A stretch of 64,000 nucleotides of DNA from Chrysogorgia sp. JL179-B06 (taxonomy: Eukaryota > Cnidaria > Anthozoa > Scleralcyonacea > Chrysogorgiidae), in NCBI GenBank assembly GCA_035772405.1, contig JAYKKM010000501.1:1416001-1480000 (forward strand). Reading direction: 5' to 3'. How positions within the stretch are numbered: position 1 is the stretch's first letter; each line of letters begins with the position of its first letter. A program made the position numbers and the translations under genes. A model generated the notes under the pieces. That model did not search any database. It was not told the origin of the DNA and was given only the letters and a program-made list of their open reading frames with translations. Of this stretch, positions 32,522-44,300 are shown one piece after another.

Positions 32522-33192
32522 AGATTGATAACCCACATAACAGAGCCGATGGTCTACTAGGAGATTATTGTGATGGTGAAGATTTCCAAGATCATCCTTT
32601 ATTCAGTACAAATCAACATGCACTCCAGCTGCTATTATTCTTTGATGATTTGGAAGTATGTAATCCACTCGGATCACGTGCAAACACCCACAAAATAGGT
32701 GAGACAAAGAAGTAATATATAAATGTTATTTTTCTATTAATTATTACATGTACAACAAAGTTTAATTATGATTGTATTATGATTGTATGTGTACATCTAT
32801 ATGTGTGTACATCTATATTTGTATACATATATATTTGTATACATATACGGTATTTAAACTTTAGATGGAACAAACCAAATCTTTGGTCAATAATTGAAGT
32901 AAGTACATGCATCTTTTAGGCAATTTCTATTATACATTGGGGAATATCTTATATGTTAAAACCAATATTTTGATTTCTTCTTTTTAACAGGGCAAGCAAT
33001 TGGCAAAACAGCTTCTTTTCCATACAAACGTATGCATGAGTTTGAAGTAGAAGGCTTACCAGGAATTACCTTTAAAAAACCTAGTGCTTATGGAACATGT
33101 CAGCTGAAGCAAATACTGGAATCAAAAGACAATATCAAGATTAGAGTAAAGGAGGTTCCATTTACAACATATTCTAATTCTACTGCTACTTA
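32522..33192 (+). CDS. Multi-exon gene piece with 'FFDDLEVCNPLGS' domain, family unnamed
   Basis: Exon 32522-32700 (acceptor TATTAG, donor GTGAGA) encodes DGEDFQDHPLFSTNQHAL and FFDDLEVCNPLGSRANTHKIG. A small exon near 32930 reads NFYYTLGNI after TTTTTAG. Exon 32991-33192 (acceptor TTAACAG) reads KRMHEFEVEGLPGITFKK, then PSAYGTCQLKQILESKDNI, and stops with TAA at 33192. I recall the combination 'DD-EV-NPLGS..HK.G..Y.TLGN' from uncharacterised multi-copy proteins in fishes and cnidarians, often beside transposon genes, without a domain name. The N-terminus lies upstream or is lost. Just past the stop begins a (CTCTAC)-like repeat. Confidence 0.5.
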
Positions 33193-33910
33193 ACTTCTAC
33201 TCAGCCTCATTCTCAATCACCTTTTACTGCTATCTCTACTACTACAACTCAAACTGTGACTACTTATGCATCTACTTGTGCACCTATCTTTATCCTCTCT
33301 TCTACCTCTACCTCCTCTTTTACCCCTAATCCTACCCCTGCCTCTACTTTTACCTCTACATGTACTTGACATCTATTCCTAATAGTAATGCTACATCTGT
33401 CTCTGCTGCTTCTACTTCCCGACCTCTGTCTACTTTTACCTCGAATCCTATACCTCTGTCGCTATCTCTACTTCTACCTCTTACTCTGCCTGTACCCATA
33501 CCTCTATGTCATCCTTTAAAATCCTTTTTACCTCAGACGAAAGAAACAGTTTATCACTTAAGAAGAAAGTCAAGTGTTAGACTAAAAATCAACACAGACC
33601 GGTACAAGAAATTGTACATTAACCGCCTGATATATAAATATGATTTATCAATTTAATAGCTTTAATAGTTTTTAATAGATTTTTTACTTTTTTGATTTAG
33701 GATTTGTAAGATAGGATATGTATTTTTATCTTATTTACTTTATTTATCTGCCTCTGACTTAGCTCTGCTTCTACTACATCCATGTCTATTTATGTCTGTG
33801 CTTCTACCCCTGCTTTTACCTCGACCTCTACTGATTCTTCTACTTCTGCCTCTAGTTCTACATCGACTCCTGCTTCTACCTCTACTGATTCCTCTAATTC
33901 CAGTCACGCT
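33193..33910. repeat. Degenerate TCTACT/CTCTAC hexanucleotide blocks
   Basis: Two blocks (about 33193-33520 and 33765-33905) are made of variants of TCTACC/TCTACT/TCTGCC. On the plus strand they read as Ser/Thr-rich peptide in open frames, which is a product of the repeat and not evidence for a gene. Confidence 0.8.
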
Positions 33911-35064
33911 AGAAAAACCAGGAAACCTTATTCAGTTGGACAAAGGCCAATGATAAAAAGGAAGTACATCTTGAACCTTAAATTATGTTATTCCATAACA
34001 TCTTGAAATGAATAACATTGATTTCTTATATATTTATAAATCATTTAACTGTACAACTTATCAAAGCAGGTAAAAAATACCCAACAGTAGTATTTCAACT
34101 TTCGAGCTTGCAATTAGGGGCCGAAATTGTTTAAAAAAATCATTAAATAAAATGATGGAATACCATGTATTTGTCATTTTTCCTCGTCGATTAATAATAA
34201 TTACGAATTATGGTGAAACGGTATAATTTTGGCGAATTTAAATCCAAATATATTGAATAATCCGACTAACAAGCGGATGGGTATTCCATAGCCAACCAAT
34301 ATGTATAATTTATTGTTTGCTTTTTTAACTAACATATCCATTCTGGTCTAAAGTATCGCTGAAGAACAGAATGAAAGAGTATTGGTGAGGGAATTATTGC
34401 ATCTGGTTTCAAAACCGAAGACAATGTAGTATCGCAACATCAGTCTCAGCAGAAAAATATTTATGACAACTGTTTGGTACGGAGATTTTTCTTTTATACA
34501 TCAGGCTCTCTTAACGTAATTCTTTCTATAATTTTCATGCAAGTTTCCTATCTAATTTTCCTTTCTACAATTTTGTATCTTTTCTAGAATGCAATGATGA
34601 TATAGAAGTAGTTAAAGGAAATCACACAATCTGTTCCTTCTACTGGCTAACACCAATAGATCAAAACTGTCAGGAAGAAGCCAGGGATTCCTTGGGGTGC
34701 CATTTTGTACCAAAACCAAGAAGATAAAACATGACACAGAAGATTAAGAGCTTTGCACGTTAGCATGCCAGGTTCCTCTGAATGATAATGTGAACTGGGT
34801 GATATGTGATGCCTTGGGTTGTGGCAAGTACGTGGTTCCATCTGGAATGTTTTGTGGCTGTTCAAAATCTAATGCACTTAGTTGTTTCAGGTAAAATGAA
34901 TAAGTTACAAAATGATAAAATAAGCAAGTGCGAGTTTCGAAAATTATTTTTCTCAACATAATTTGCTGAAAATCATATTTTTGTTTTGGATAAAACTGTG
35001 CCCAGAGTCCCCAAAAGTTGATTCATCAGTTAATTTCCAACGTATTTGTGATGTCGCTTTTTAG
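33911..35064. other. Mostly non-coding; a weak exon candidate at about 34588-34725
   Basis: After a TTTCTAG acceptor near 34587 a short plus-strand frame reads NDDIEVVKGNHTICSFYWL and stops near 34725. No domain recognised. The remainder is AT-rich. Confidence 0.25.
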
Positions 35065-35840
35065 TAAGGAAAAAGTGCAGTATCAAATACTAAAAGAGAT
35101 GCTTGCTGTTCTACGTGTTGAGGTATTTCATTCTTGTTATAATTGCCATGGCTACTTTCAATAAAATTACGTTATATGAGATCCACATGTGGTCCAGAGC
35201 TCTACTACGTTTTTATCCAGCTTCCACGTCTTCAGCTTCTTATATAAATATATATGTGGATTGTATACAACTGCATATTCAAGAATATATTACAATATCA
35301 GGAAACTTATGCAAGTATTTTAATTGTATAGGAGCATTTGCGATTAGTACTCACGAACTCTATCGCCAGCATTCACAACATTCTTTTTCTCAAGCATCCA
35401 AAGTAAATATACTTTATTAACATCAGCTCGTTAGAGGACATGAATCTCCTTTTACTGAAACATTGGTAAAAATTAGTATTTAATTTTTCAAGATATACCA
35501 CATTTGTTTTATTAAATCTTATTTTCAAACGCTAGGACGACGATTTTATGGATATATTGAGTGGACTTTTTATGCCTCCTGACCGACAACATGAGAAAAA
35601 TACAACAACGGAGTTGGAATACCTAAAGTGCTTGTCCCAGAGGTAAATCTACTACTTCATTTGTTTTCTGTTTCCATTACACTATTGCATATATAAATAT
35701 TCGTTTTACACATTTTTAGGCATATGTTCGCTTTGTCATGGAGGTCAAAGAAGTACACAGGCATATCGCGGAGAAATTGTTGTTTGACCGGACAGAACAG
35801 ATCCCCAAGCTGCTGCATAATTTTCGTAAAAATTGAGCAG
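35065..35840 (+). CDS. Two or three small exons of an unknown plus-strand gene
   Basis: Candidate exon 35065-35122 (acceptor TTTTTAG, donor GAG-GTATTT) reads KEKVQYQILKEMLAVLRVE. Candidate exon 35536-35642 (acceptor CGCTAG, donor GAG-GTAAAT) reads DDDFMDILSGLFMPPDRQHE and ends YLKCLSQ. Candidate last exon 35719-35837 reads EVKEVHRHIAEKLLFDRTEQ to a TGA, but its phase does not match the exon before. The peptides look protein-like (helical, charged) but match nothing I know. The spacing and strand would fit a continuation of the gene at 32522-33192, yet that gene already ends in a stop. Confidence 0.3.
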
Positions 35841-37028
35841 ACTTTTTCTCTATATATCCACATATCTATTTATAAAAATAAAAGTGTCTTATGCAAGATT
35901 GGTTGAGCCTCATTCTCTATCAGCATACTAAGACAAATTGGATTGCCTCTGTCGCAAGACACTTGCGATTTTATAAAACAAATAGAAATTGGGTTCTGTA
36001 TATCTATGCTGTGATAAATATGAATGACTCCATTTCAACCTCACAAATACTTGAAAACACTTGGCTTCGCCTCATGTTTGAAATGACATCATCCATGCTC
36101 CTGTCACAGCAATTTTCTATTTGTTAAATTTACTAAAAACGTACTACAATCATGGAAATTAATTCGTACACTATCTAATAATTTCCCGAATGTTCCCCCC
36201 TCCCCCTATACAATGTTGATGTGTAGTTTATGTTATGATCAACATTGTGTTTGGGGGGAAGGGGGGACTATTTCAAACTATTTTGGCAGTGAATATTTAA
36301 ATCTTGAACTGGCCTCCAACAATGCTAAAAGGACATGCTTTTTATAAGAAGTCTACGTATATTTCCATGATTGTCTAAATTTCAAGACAAAATTTGGGCA
36401 TGGTGCTTTGCACATTTAAAATGTAAATCAGCACACAAACTTCACGGCAAGGGCTATACACGTTATGAATATGCATGACAGTTTCATAATATACCGGTAT
36501 TCAAAGTATTATAAAGAGATAATCAGGACAACCGACTACTTTAACTTACATCTTAATCTGGCGCTGCTTTTCTTCATGGAGAACCTCTTGTAGAATAAAA
36601 ACGTTTACGTAGTTACGTTTGAGTTTATAAGCTTTATAGGTTTCGTAAGCATTTGACTTCTCATATTACATTACCACCACGCACATCTGGGCGTTAGCTT
36701 TTCAATTAATGTCAACATTATTTGATTGGAGGGAATTTCAAATTTTTTCGGTGTCAACCAACATTGTTGATGATGGCTGAAGTTGGAGATGAAATAAATT
36801 AATAAATAATAATAACAATGTTTACTATTTATATAGCGCAAATTAGCATGTGTATATGATCAAATGTGCTTTTACAACATCGACAATTTATTTATTACCT
36901 TCAGTACCTAGTACCCAGTACCCCAATCAATTAACCTTAGCTATTTATTTTTACAGTTTTTATCATCATTTATTTTTACAGTTTTTATCATCATTAGTTT
37001 TCCTAACTATTTATCCTAACCCACGACT
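35841..37028. other. No recognised gene
   Basis: AT-rich sequence. Contains a doubled 28-bp unit TATTTATTTTTACAGTTTTT-like at about 36940-36995, just before the minisatellite. Confidence 0.4.
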
Positions 37029-37660
37029 TAAGCACTATAGTAAGAACATATACACAAACAAACTACCAAGAGAATAAGGGTAATAAGCACTAATAAGAAC
37101 ATACACACAAACAAACTACCAAGAGAATAAGGTAATAAGCACTATAATAAGAACATATACACAAACAAACTACCAAGAGAATAAGAGAATAGGGGTAATA
37201 AGGTAATAAGCACTATAGTAAGAACATATACACAAACAAACTACCAAGAAAATAAGGTAATAAGCACTATAATAAGAACATATACACAAACAAACTACCA
37301 AGAGAATAAGGGAATAAGGTAATAAGCACTACTATAATAAGAACATATACACAAACAAACTACCAAGAGAATAAGAGAACAAGGGTAATAAGGTAATAAG
37401 CACTATAGTAAGAACATATACACAAACAAACTACCAAGAGAATAAGGGTAATAAGCACTATAATAAGAACATACACACAAACAAACTACCAAGAGAATAA
37501 GGGAATAAGGTAATAAGCACTACTATAATAAGAACATATACACAAACAAACTACCAAGAGAATAAGAGAACAAGGGTAATAAGGTAATAAGCACTATAGT
37601 AAGAACATATACACAAGGAAACGTACTAGTAAGAGAATAAGGGTAATACGGTAAAGTTCG
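37029..37660. repeat. Minisatellite, ten units of 52-74 bp with higher-order pattern
   Basis: Each unit starts AAGCACTA(TAGTAAG/TAATAAG), continues ACATATACACAAACAAACTA and ends in a variable run of AGAATAAGGGTAAT-type words. Ten units start at about 37029, 37085, 37137, 37208, 37262, 37324, 37398, 37453, 37515 and 37588. Units 5-7 and 8-10 repeat as a trio. The last unit is diverged (ACAAGGAAACGTACTAG). Confidence 0.9.
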
Positions 37661-37847
37661 CCTATCTCGTCTGGCTTCCATTAAATCGACATACGGTTTT
37701 GTGCTTTTTGCACATGCAGCTATACCGCTTTAATTATCACTTATATTAAAGATAATATTTGGCAATTTACACTCGTCAATAGATGAAAGTTAAACTAATG
37801 TGTAACAACGCTATCTACGCGTAAAACTTGGTCCATTCAAGTCGTCT

Positions 37848-39314
37848 TTGAATTCTATACATGCTGGAGTACCACAGGGAACTAAACTTGGTCCACTATT
37901 TTTCCTAGTCATGATTAATGACCTGACTACAAGAACACCAATTTATAAATATGTGGATGATTGCTCGACCTTTGAAGTTACCACCATAATCCACACAAGT
38001 GATCTCCAAGACGAGCTGAACGAAATCTACAATTGGACCACTACTAATAACATGCTGTTAAATTTAACAAAGACTAAAGAACTTCGAATATCCTTTCTTA
38101 ACTCTTTCCCTACGGGCGCAGTTAAAATGGGTCATTGAAGACCCGCAAAGTCGTCAATCGAAAAACACGGCACACGGCAACGCAAGATTAAAAATTGAAA
38201 TTCGACAAGCGCCAGGAACATGAAATCCACGCACACGCCAAGTTTGATTTGATTTCATAAACAACTCTGCGATTGGTGGCATTTTGAGTTTTCAAGATGC
38301 TACGCGGGCGTGCAAGATGGCCTTTTCTGGAAAAATGTAAATTTTTCAACCTGATTTATGATAATTAATGCTAATTTATATTAACATAATGTGTTTTGTT
38401 CGGGAAATTTAAAAGAACAAGTAAAAGCCGGTTTATTGGGCTTCCAGAAAATGTATAGCTTTTGCAACAGTTATGGTTATTTCAAGAGATATCAATAGAA
38501 CAACGTGGTCGTTCAATTTTTGATGTTTTTCAGCCGTAAGGAAAGAGTTAAACAAACTCCTACTTTTGACCATCTTTCTCTCAACGATACCCAAATTGAG
38601 AACGTGCCTCATTTTAAACTACTTGGAGTTATTATTTCATCTAACCTTACGTGGAATCTACATATTGATTATATTTGTACCAAGGCGAGTAAACGTCTCT
38701 TCTCTCTGCGTTTACTTAAACGCTCTGGAATACCAACTAAAAAACTGGTCACAATATATTGTTCTTTCGTTCGTCCCATCCTTGAATACGCCTGCCAAGT
38801 CTGGCATTTTTCACTCACTCGGAAATTAATCGACCAGGTGGAACAATTACAGAGAAGGGCTCTCAGGATAATTTTTCCAATGCTTTCTTATAATGAATGC
38901 CTAGATTCACTGAATATGGTTACTCTTTATGAAAGAAGGAGACGCTTATGCTATCAAATGTACAAATCTGCCCTCCATCCTAGTAACAAGTTGAATGGTC
39001 TTCTGCCAAAACCGAAGGTGAACAATTATTCCTTAAGAAACAATCGAACATTTCCACTTTTTAAATGCAGAACCGAACGTTTTTCCAAAAGTTTTATACC
39101 AAAATCAATAAGCACATGGGATAATTGTGCTTCTTATTAGCGTTTGTTTTTAAATATCATAGTTCTTAATTTTGTGCTTTTAATTGTTTTTACTTATGTA
39201 TTTATTGGAACATAGATAATTATCTCTTTTAATAACTCATGTAAAATCAAGTTTTTTAGATTGTGTTTTCGCAATCTACCAGTTGATTATTTAATAAATT
39301 CAATTCAATTCAAT
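37848..39314 (+). pseudogene. CR1/jockey-like non-LTR RT, 5'-truncated and interrupted
   Basis: The first part (37848-38120) carries the RT motifs GVPQGTKLGPLFFLVMINDL and YKYVDDCSTF (catalytic VDD) and reaches KTKELRISF. The second part (38520-39140) begins SRKERVKQTPTFDHL and continues through the thumb (FKLLGVIISSNLTWNLHID, FVRPILEYACQVW) to a stop at 39140. About 400 bp of unrelated sequence separates the two. The copy ends in an ATTCAATTCAATTCAATGG tail at about 39297-39314, a short tandem tail typical of this group. No endonuclease was found. It is a dead 3' fragment. Confidence 0.8.
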
Positions 39315-40504
39315 GGTCAACAAAAACAGGAAAAAACAGGTATATAACAATGCGACGCACAATGCAAAGCCACGGCGTCACACCATTTTCGCGCTTTAGT
39401 CGCACCAAAGGTCGCACAGAGCGACGTCCAAAGACTTATACACTAGTCGATATGAACTTCCAATGCTTTAAATTTGCGCGGTGCAGCGAAATCAACAACA
39501 AAACTTACAATCGTTCCAGATTTAATTTAATCGGAAATAGCAATAATGATAAGTCATGCAAATCTTTTGTGGATAATTGTGGGTGATGGAAAGAGCGGTT
39601 TTCTGGGAAGAAAAGAGGGCCCTCACTGTTGTGGACCTTGCTCTCATGTCCCAGCCGGGCTTCCCCATGGTGAAGTGACTTCAAGATCAGGGTGAAGGTA
39701 AGGGCCCTCACTGTAATGGACATTGCTCTCCGTCGCCAGAGTGTGTGCTTTACCGTGGGTGAAGTGTGGCTGAGGGGACACCACTTTTTCCGTCCCTATT
39801 TCTTTATTAATAGATAGAAATTCTATGATTACAATTTTGTTTTTGTTCTTTCGTTCAGTCACTACAAAAAGAGTAGATAGATTATATTTTTAACGATAAC
39901 CTATGTTACAACTATGTTCCGCATTTATTTTTAAATGTCGCGGTGGGTGGGATAACTTTGTATTGAATAATGTTTTGACGAAGGCAGCCAAGACGAGAAT
40001 GAGCTAGCCTGTTTTTTGGAATGCCTTAAAGCTTATTGCCTTGGAATGTCCGGTTGCACTTTTAGCAAATGTTAGGAGCGATAAGCGCGACAGACACAGG
40101 GTCAGGGGTTTGTCGGTAGATTGCGCTATTGCGTGAGAGTATTTTTAGGATTACCTTGATATCTTCAAGCGATACACAAAATCAGTAACCTGATGAATTT
40201 TTCTACATACCAATACTGACAGAACATTCTGATAATGTAGTCGCACGTGAAACTAAAATGATAAGAATGAGTAATTTCTTCTTAGCAGCATGGGCAATAA
40301 ACTGTTAGCGCATTTTTTCGTACTTGCCTAGTCTACACTATCTTTCCCATTTCTGTGACATTCCTTCAAGTCTTATGACTGCAAGATTAGTTCCACATTG
40401 TTTGCGTCGATTTCAACCTACATGTTTACTTATAGAATCCGTTTGTGTATTTGTACATTTTGAAACGTATATGTGACCATTTCTGCGTCGCGCCACCGGC
40501 CAAA
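39315..40504. other. No recognised gene; one imperfect ~84-bp direct duplication
   Basis: GGGCCCTCACTGT.(T/A)TGGAC.TTGCTCTC occurs at about 39617 and 39701. The rest shows nothing identifiable. Confidence 0.45.
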
Positions 40505-40830
40505 TATCATCCATGCACTAACAAATATATTTGTGCACTGACCAGAATATATCCGTGCACCGACAAATATCCATGCACTGACAAAATACATCGGTGCACT
40601 GGCAAAATATATTTGAGCACTGACAAAATATATTTGTGCACTGACAAAATATATCCATGCACTGGCAAAATATATTTGTGCACTGGCAAAAATATATTTG
40701 TGCACTGGCAAAAATATATTCGTGCACTAACAAAATATATCCGCATGCACTGGCAAAATATATCCGCATGCACTGACAAAATATATCCCCATGCACTGAC
40801 AAAATATATCCGTGCACTGACAAATATATG
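40505..40830. repeat. ~21-bp minisatellite TGCACTGACAAAATATATCCG, about 15 units
   Basis: Units of 21 bp (a few 22-24) vary at the A/G of CTG(A/G)CA and at the last bases (TTTG, CCGT, CCGCA). Because 21 is a multiple of three and the unit lacks stops, several frames stay open across the array (all three on the minus strand and one on the plus). They are not taken as genes. Confidence 0.9.
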
Positions 40831-41376
40831 TGCGGAGAATTAATTTTATTAGAGTATAACATCATCTTAATATATTACACGATTGCGTGGCAACCTCACG
40901 CATAAAAGGAACTACGTCATTTACATTTTGTGATAAGAAGAGTTTACGTAGGTTTGACATTTAAAAATATACATACACACGCTACACCAAGTATACTAAA
41001 CCTGTGTCTTATAGACAATACATTATAAATTTCAAACCAAAATCTAGGCGCTTTAGCGCTCTTTAAAAGATCCTCTTGTTCACAACCTGTCGTTTAATTT
41101 TTGCTGCCTCCTGTTAGAGAACAGCACACTTTAATTCCCTCCTTCCGTGCTACCTCAGAATGTGAAAATTTCGTGACTTCCGACTAGCCACACTAAGGTG
41201 TAACGGCATCAGCACACGGGCATTGGTGGAGCTATACTCACCATTCAACATAATACTGGTTGATTCTAAGTTAATTGTCACATTCGACATCGTCTTTGGT
41301 CGACTGCTTGTCTCCAAATTCTGATTTCCAAACTACCGTGTTTCCACTCGGCATTCCATAGAGGATTCCTTCTGAT
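40831..41376. other. Upstream region of the NTPase gene, no element recognised
   Basis: Sequence between the minisatellite and the candidate start codon at 41377. No TATA box or clear promoter element stands out. Confidence 0.4.
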
Positions 41377-44300
41377 ATGGCTACTCCTTCACCGAAAAAA
41401 TCTCTTTCTGTCCGTCTGCCTTCAATACACGCCAAACTGGGTGATAACAACTATAAATCCGTGGCGAACTTTTTTTTTATAATAAAGAATTTTGTCATCT
41501 TCCCTGATAACCTCAGCCAGTACAACGGTTTCATTTTGGAAGTGGAAAGAAGAGACGGTGTGAAGATGTAAGTAAAATTACACAATCATTTTATTTACAT
41601 TAATGATAAATAGTGAGTCTGAGTAACAGTCTGTAGCCGGTTGTGCCGGCAGCATGTGGGTAAAAAGCGATGGGTAAAGTTTAATCTTATATTTTTAAAA
41701 ATAGCCGTGTTTTCGAGTAAACCCGACGGTGATCTCAAGTAGAATTTTTCTAATCTAAAAATTAGTCCGTATATATTGCTTCAGAACCCCGTCAAACCAC
41801 AAGTGGTTGATATTCTTCTGCACTAATTACGGTATTACAAACATGTTTCATATAGCGTGTCACAAAAACGGCGTTTACCATCCGGCATCCCCCCTCACTT
41901 TTCGCCAGGACCGTTTTTGAGATAGGTAATATAACTAAGATGGTTGAATGGTCACTTCAAATAGCCCTTTAAGCGGTTGCTATTAATAGCTCACACGAAG
42001 CTCGCATGTTCACCTATGTTGTAGACTCACTATTACCCACCAATAGTTTTTCAAAATAAATAAAAGTTTCTATTTTGCCAACATTAATAATAGACTCCCC
42101 TCTTTGTTTTTCTACGAATTTCGCACTAAAGTATTTGTCGTGTTTCTCAGAGTGATCCTGAAGAAAATGCGACACTTGCGTCATTCACGTTACAATTGCT
42201 TCATTTTTTGTAAAATAAGTCTTAAAGTGCTGCGGTAAATGAAGGAAATAGCATTCTGCCGTGGACAACCTACATCCCCCCCAGTTTGCCAATCCTGCCG
42301 GCGCTACTGGGGCTCATGGGCAAACGGGGTCCAACGTAAGCATGGGGCTCCTAAGAAATAAACGTTTAAAGCATTGTTTATTTATTCTGAATATTGATTT
42401 TTAGTATCTATCCATATATTGTGACGATAAAATCTTGTAAAAATTACGACGATATATCCACTTTCTTTCATGACGCACAAGCATTTGCTCTATATCTGGA
42501 AACTACATTTCAAGCCCGCTTGAAGCAAACAGAAAACGTGACTCAACAGCCACTTAATCATATTTCTCTGGTCGGGCCCATAATCTGTTAATGTGGCCAT
42601 GGGTATTTAACATTATAGTTTCTGAAAGTATCTAATCAAAATTACAATTAATAATCAATTAATACAGAAAATTATAAATTGACTAAAATATAATGTATGG
42701 CAAGGTTTAAAAAATAAATTTAATCATGATTTCCTTAATACACCGCTGCAGTCAGGGGAACTTACTCGATTGAGATTTTAGCTAGCATCATTCGGATACC
42801 GGTCCGCTGCTCTACCTGAGTTTGTGCAGTGTTTAGATAATATTTTAGGATCACTGATTCTGATCGAATGGCATATGCTCGCTCGAAAAAAATGACGAAT
42901 AAAATATATTGTATACATATAATATTTGAAAAGTTATAAAAAATTATTTCAGCATGTAAACACGCAAACGAAAGTCTTTCGGAAGCCAATTTATATCCAA
43001 TTTTATTATCTTATGGCTAACAACATACATGCGAATATGAAGTGAATATATATGTGCAGTATTTCAGTTATTTGTTCATTGTGTCAGGCTGAAGAACCAG
43101 GCGAAACGCAACATTCTAAGTGATAAAAATACCCAATCAACTTGATCAATACCCATGTAGATCCAATGACCTTTTCCCAATAAAATCAACTGTCTCGTTT
43201 TCTAATGAGAATATTAGAAGAACAAGGTTACGTTGGTTCCGCAGAGACTTTATAAATCCCAATAGAAATTCGTACGAAACGCAGCAAAGTATAATCCATA
43301 AAACATACCTAATTGCCAAGAAGAATATTATTTTTCGTCTTTCTATCGAGTTTTAGTAAAAACTGACCATGGTCTATTACAAATGCTGCATTCTGATTGG
43401 CTACTCAACCGTTGTCTATTCGTGATAGACCATGATGGCGAAACGCGCTCAAAACAATGGCAGAAAACTCTCGTTTTGCAGAGGTTTCTGATGAGTTTTT
43501 GGATAATTTGTAATAGTCCACTAATTTGTTTCTACTAAAACAATTAGACAACTCGTCCTCATTGTCTATGAGCGAATAGTCAACTCAGGCTTCGCCTTCG
43601 TTGACTATTCGCTCATAGACAACTCGAACTCGTTGTCTAATTGTTATATAGAAACACGAGAGGAAGTTTGGGAGAACGAGAAATTGCAGTGGGAACACTA
43701 CTAGACCACCATGCAGGCGAGTGTCTATACACGCTATTTCGAATTCTTCCACAAGTGTTCCTATATCTCGATAGGAACACAGAAAAAATGTATTATATTT
43801 CTTTTATAAAATAATCGGCCAAAAATAGATAAAAATTAAAAGATAAAAAGAGCTAATTATTTTTACTGCCCATGCATGGATGGCGTATGATGGCGTAATT
43901 GATGACTTAGAATGGTATTTCTGTACAGTTATAATATGATGGCAGTCAGTAGCATATTGGATGGTCTAATCTTTCCATGTTTTCCATAGAGTTATGGAAC
44001 ACGGTCAGTAACCAATCACCGCGTGCGTTTTCCAAATGTTATTTTATAAGAAATCAGTTCTTTATGGCAACTGATTAAAATAATTATGTTCAACTGTCAT
44101 TTTATCAATTTACAATCTAGATTGATCATGAAGGTAGCGTCATACCATAAGAAAACCAAAACTATATTTTGATGGCACCTGCATACCTCAAAGGCATGCA
44201 AATGGCGATAAATGACAAGCAAGTGAGAGAATACTTGTCTGCATTGTCCATTAAGATTGACATCCCTCTACAAAATTTTAATTGGAAGAATTTCATTAAT

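Noticed and set aside
37029..37660. Possible CRISPR-like array
   Set aside because: Units are contiguous variants without unique spacers, in a eukaryotic context; it is a minisatellite.
40430..40865. Four long overlapping open frames (90-132 codons)
   Set aside because: All come from a stop-free 21-bp tandem repeat; no start or splice support.
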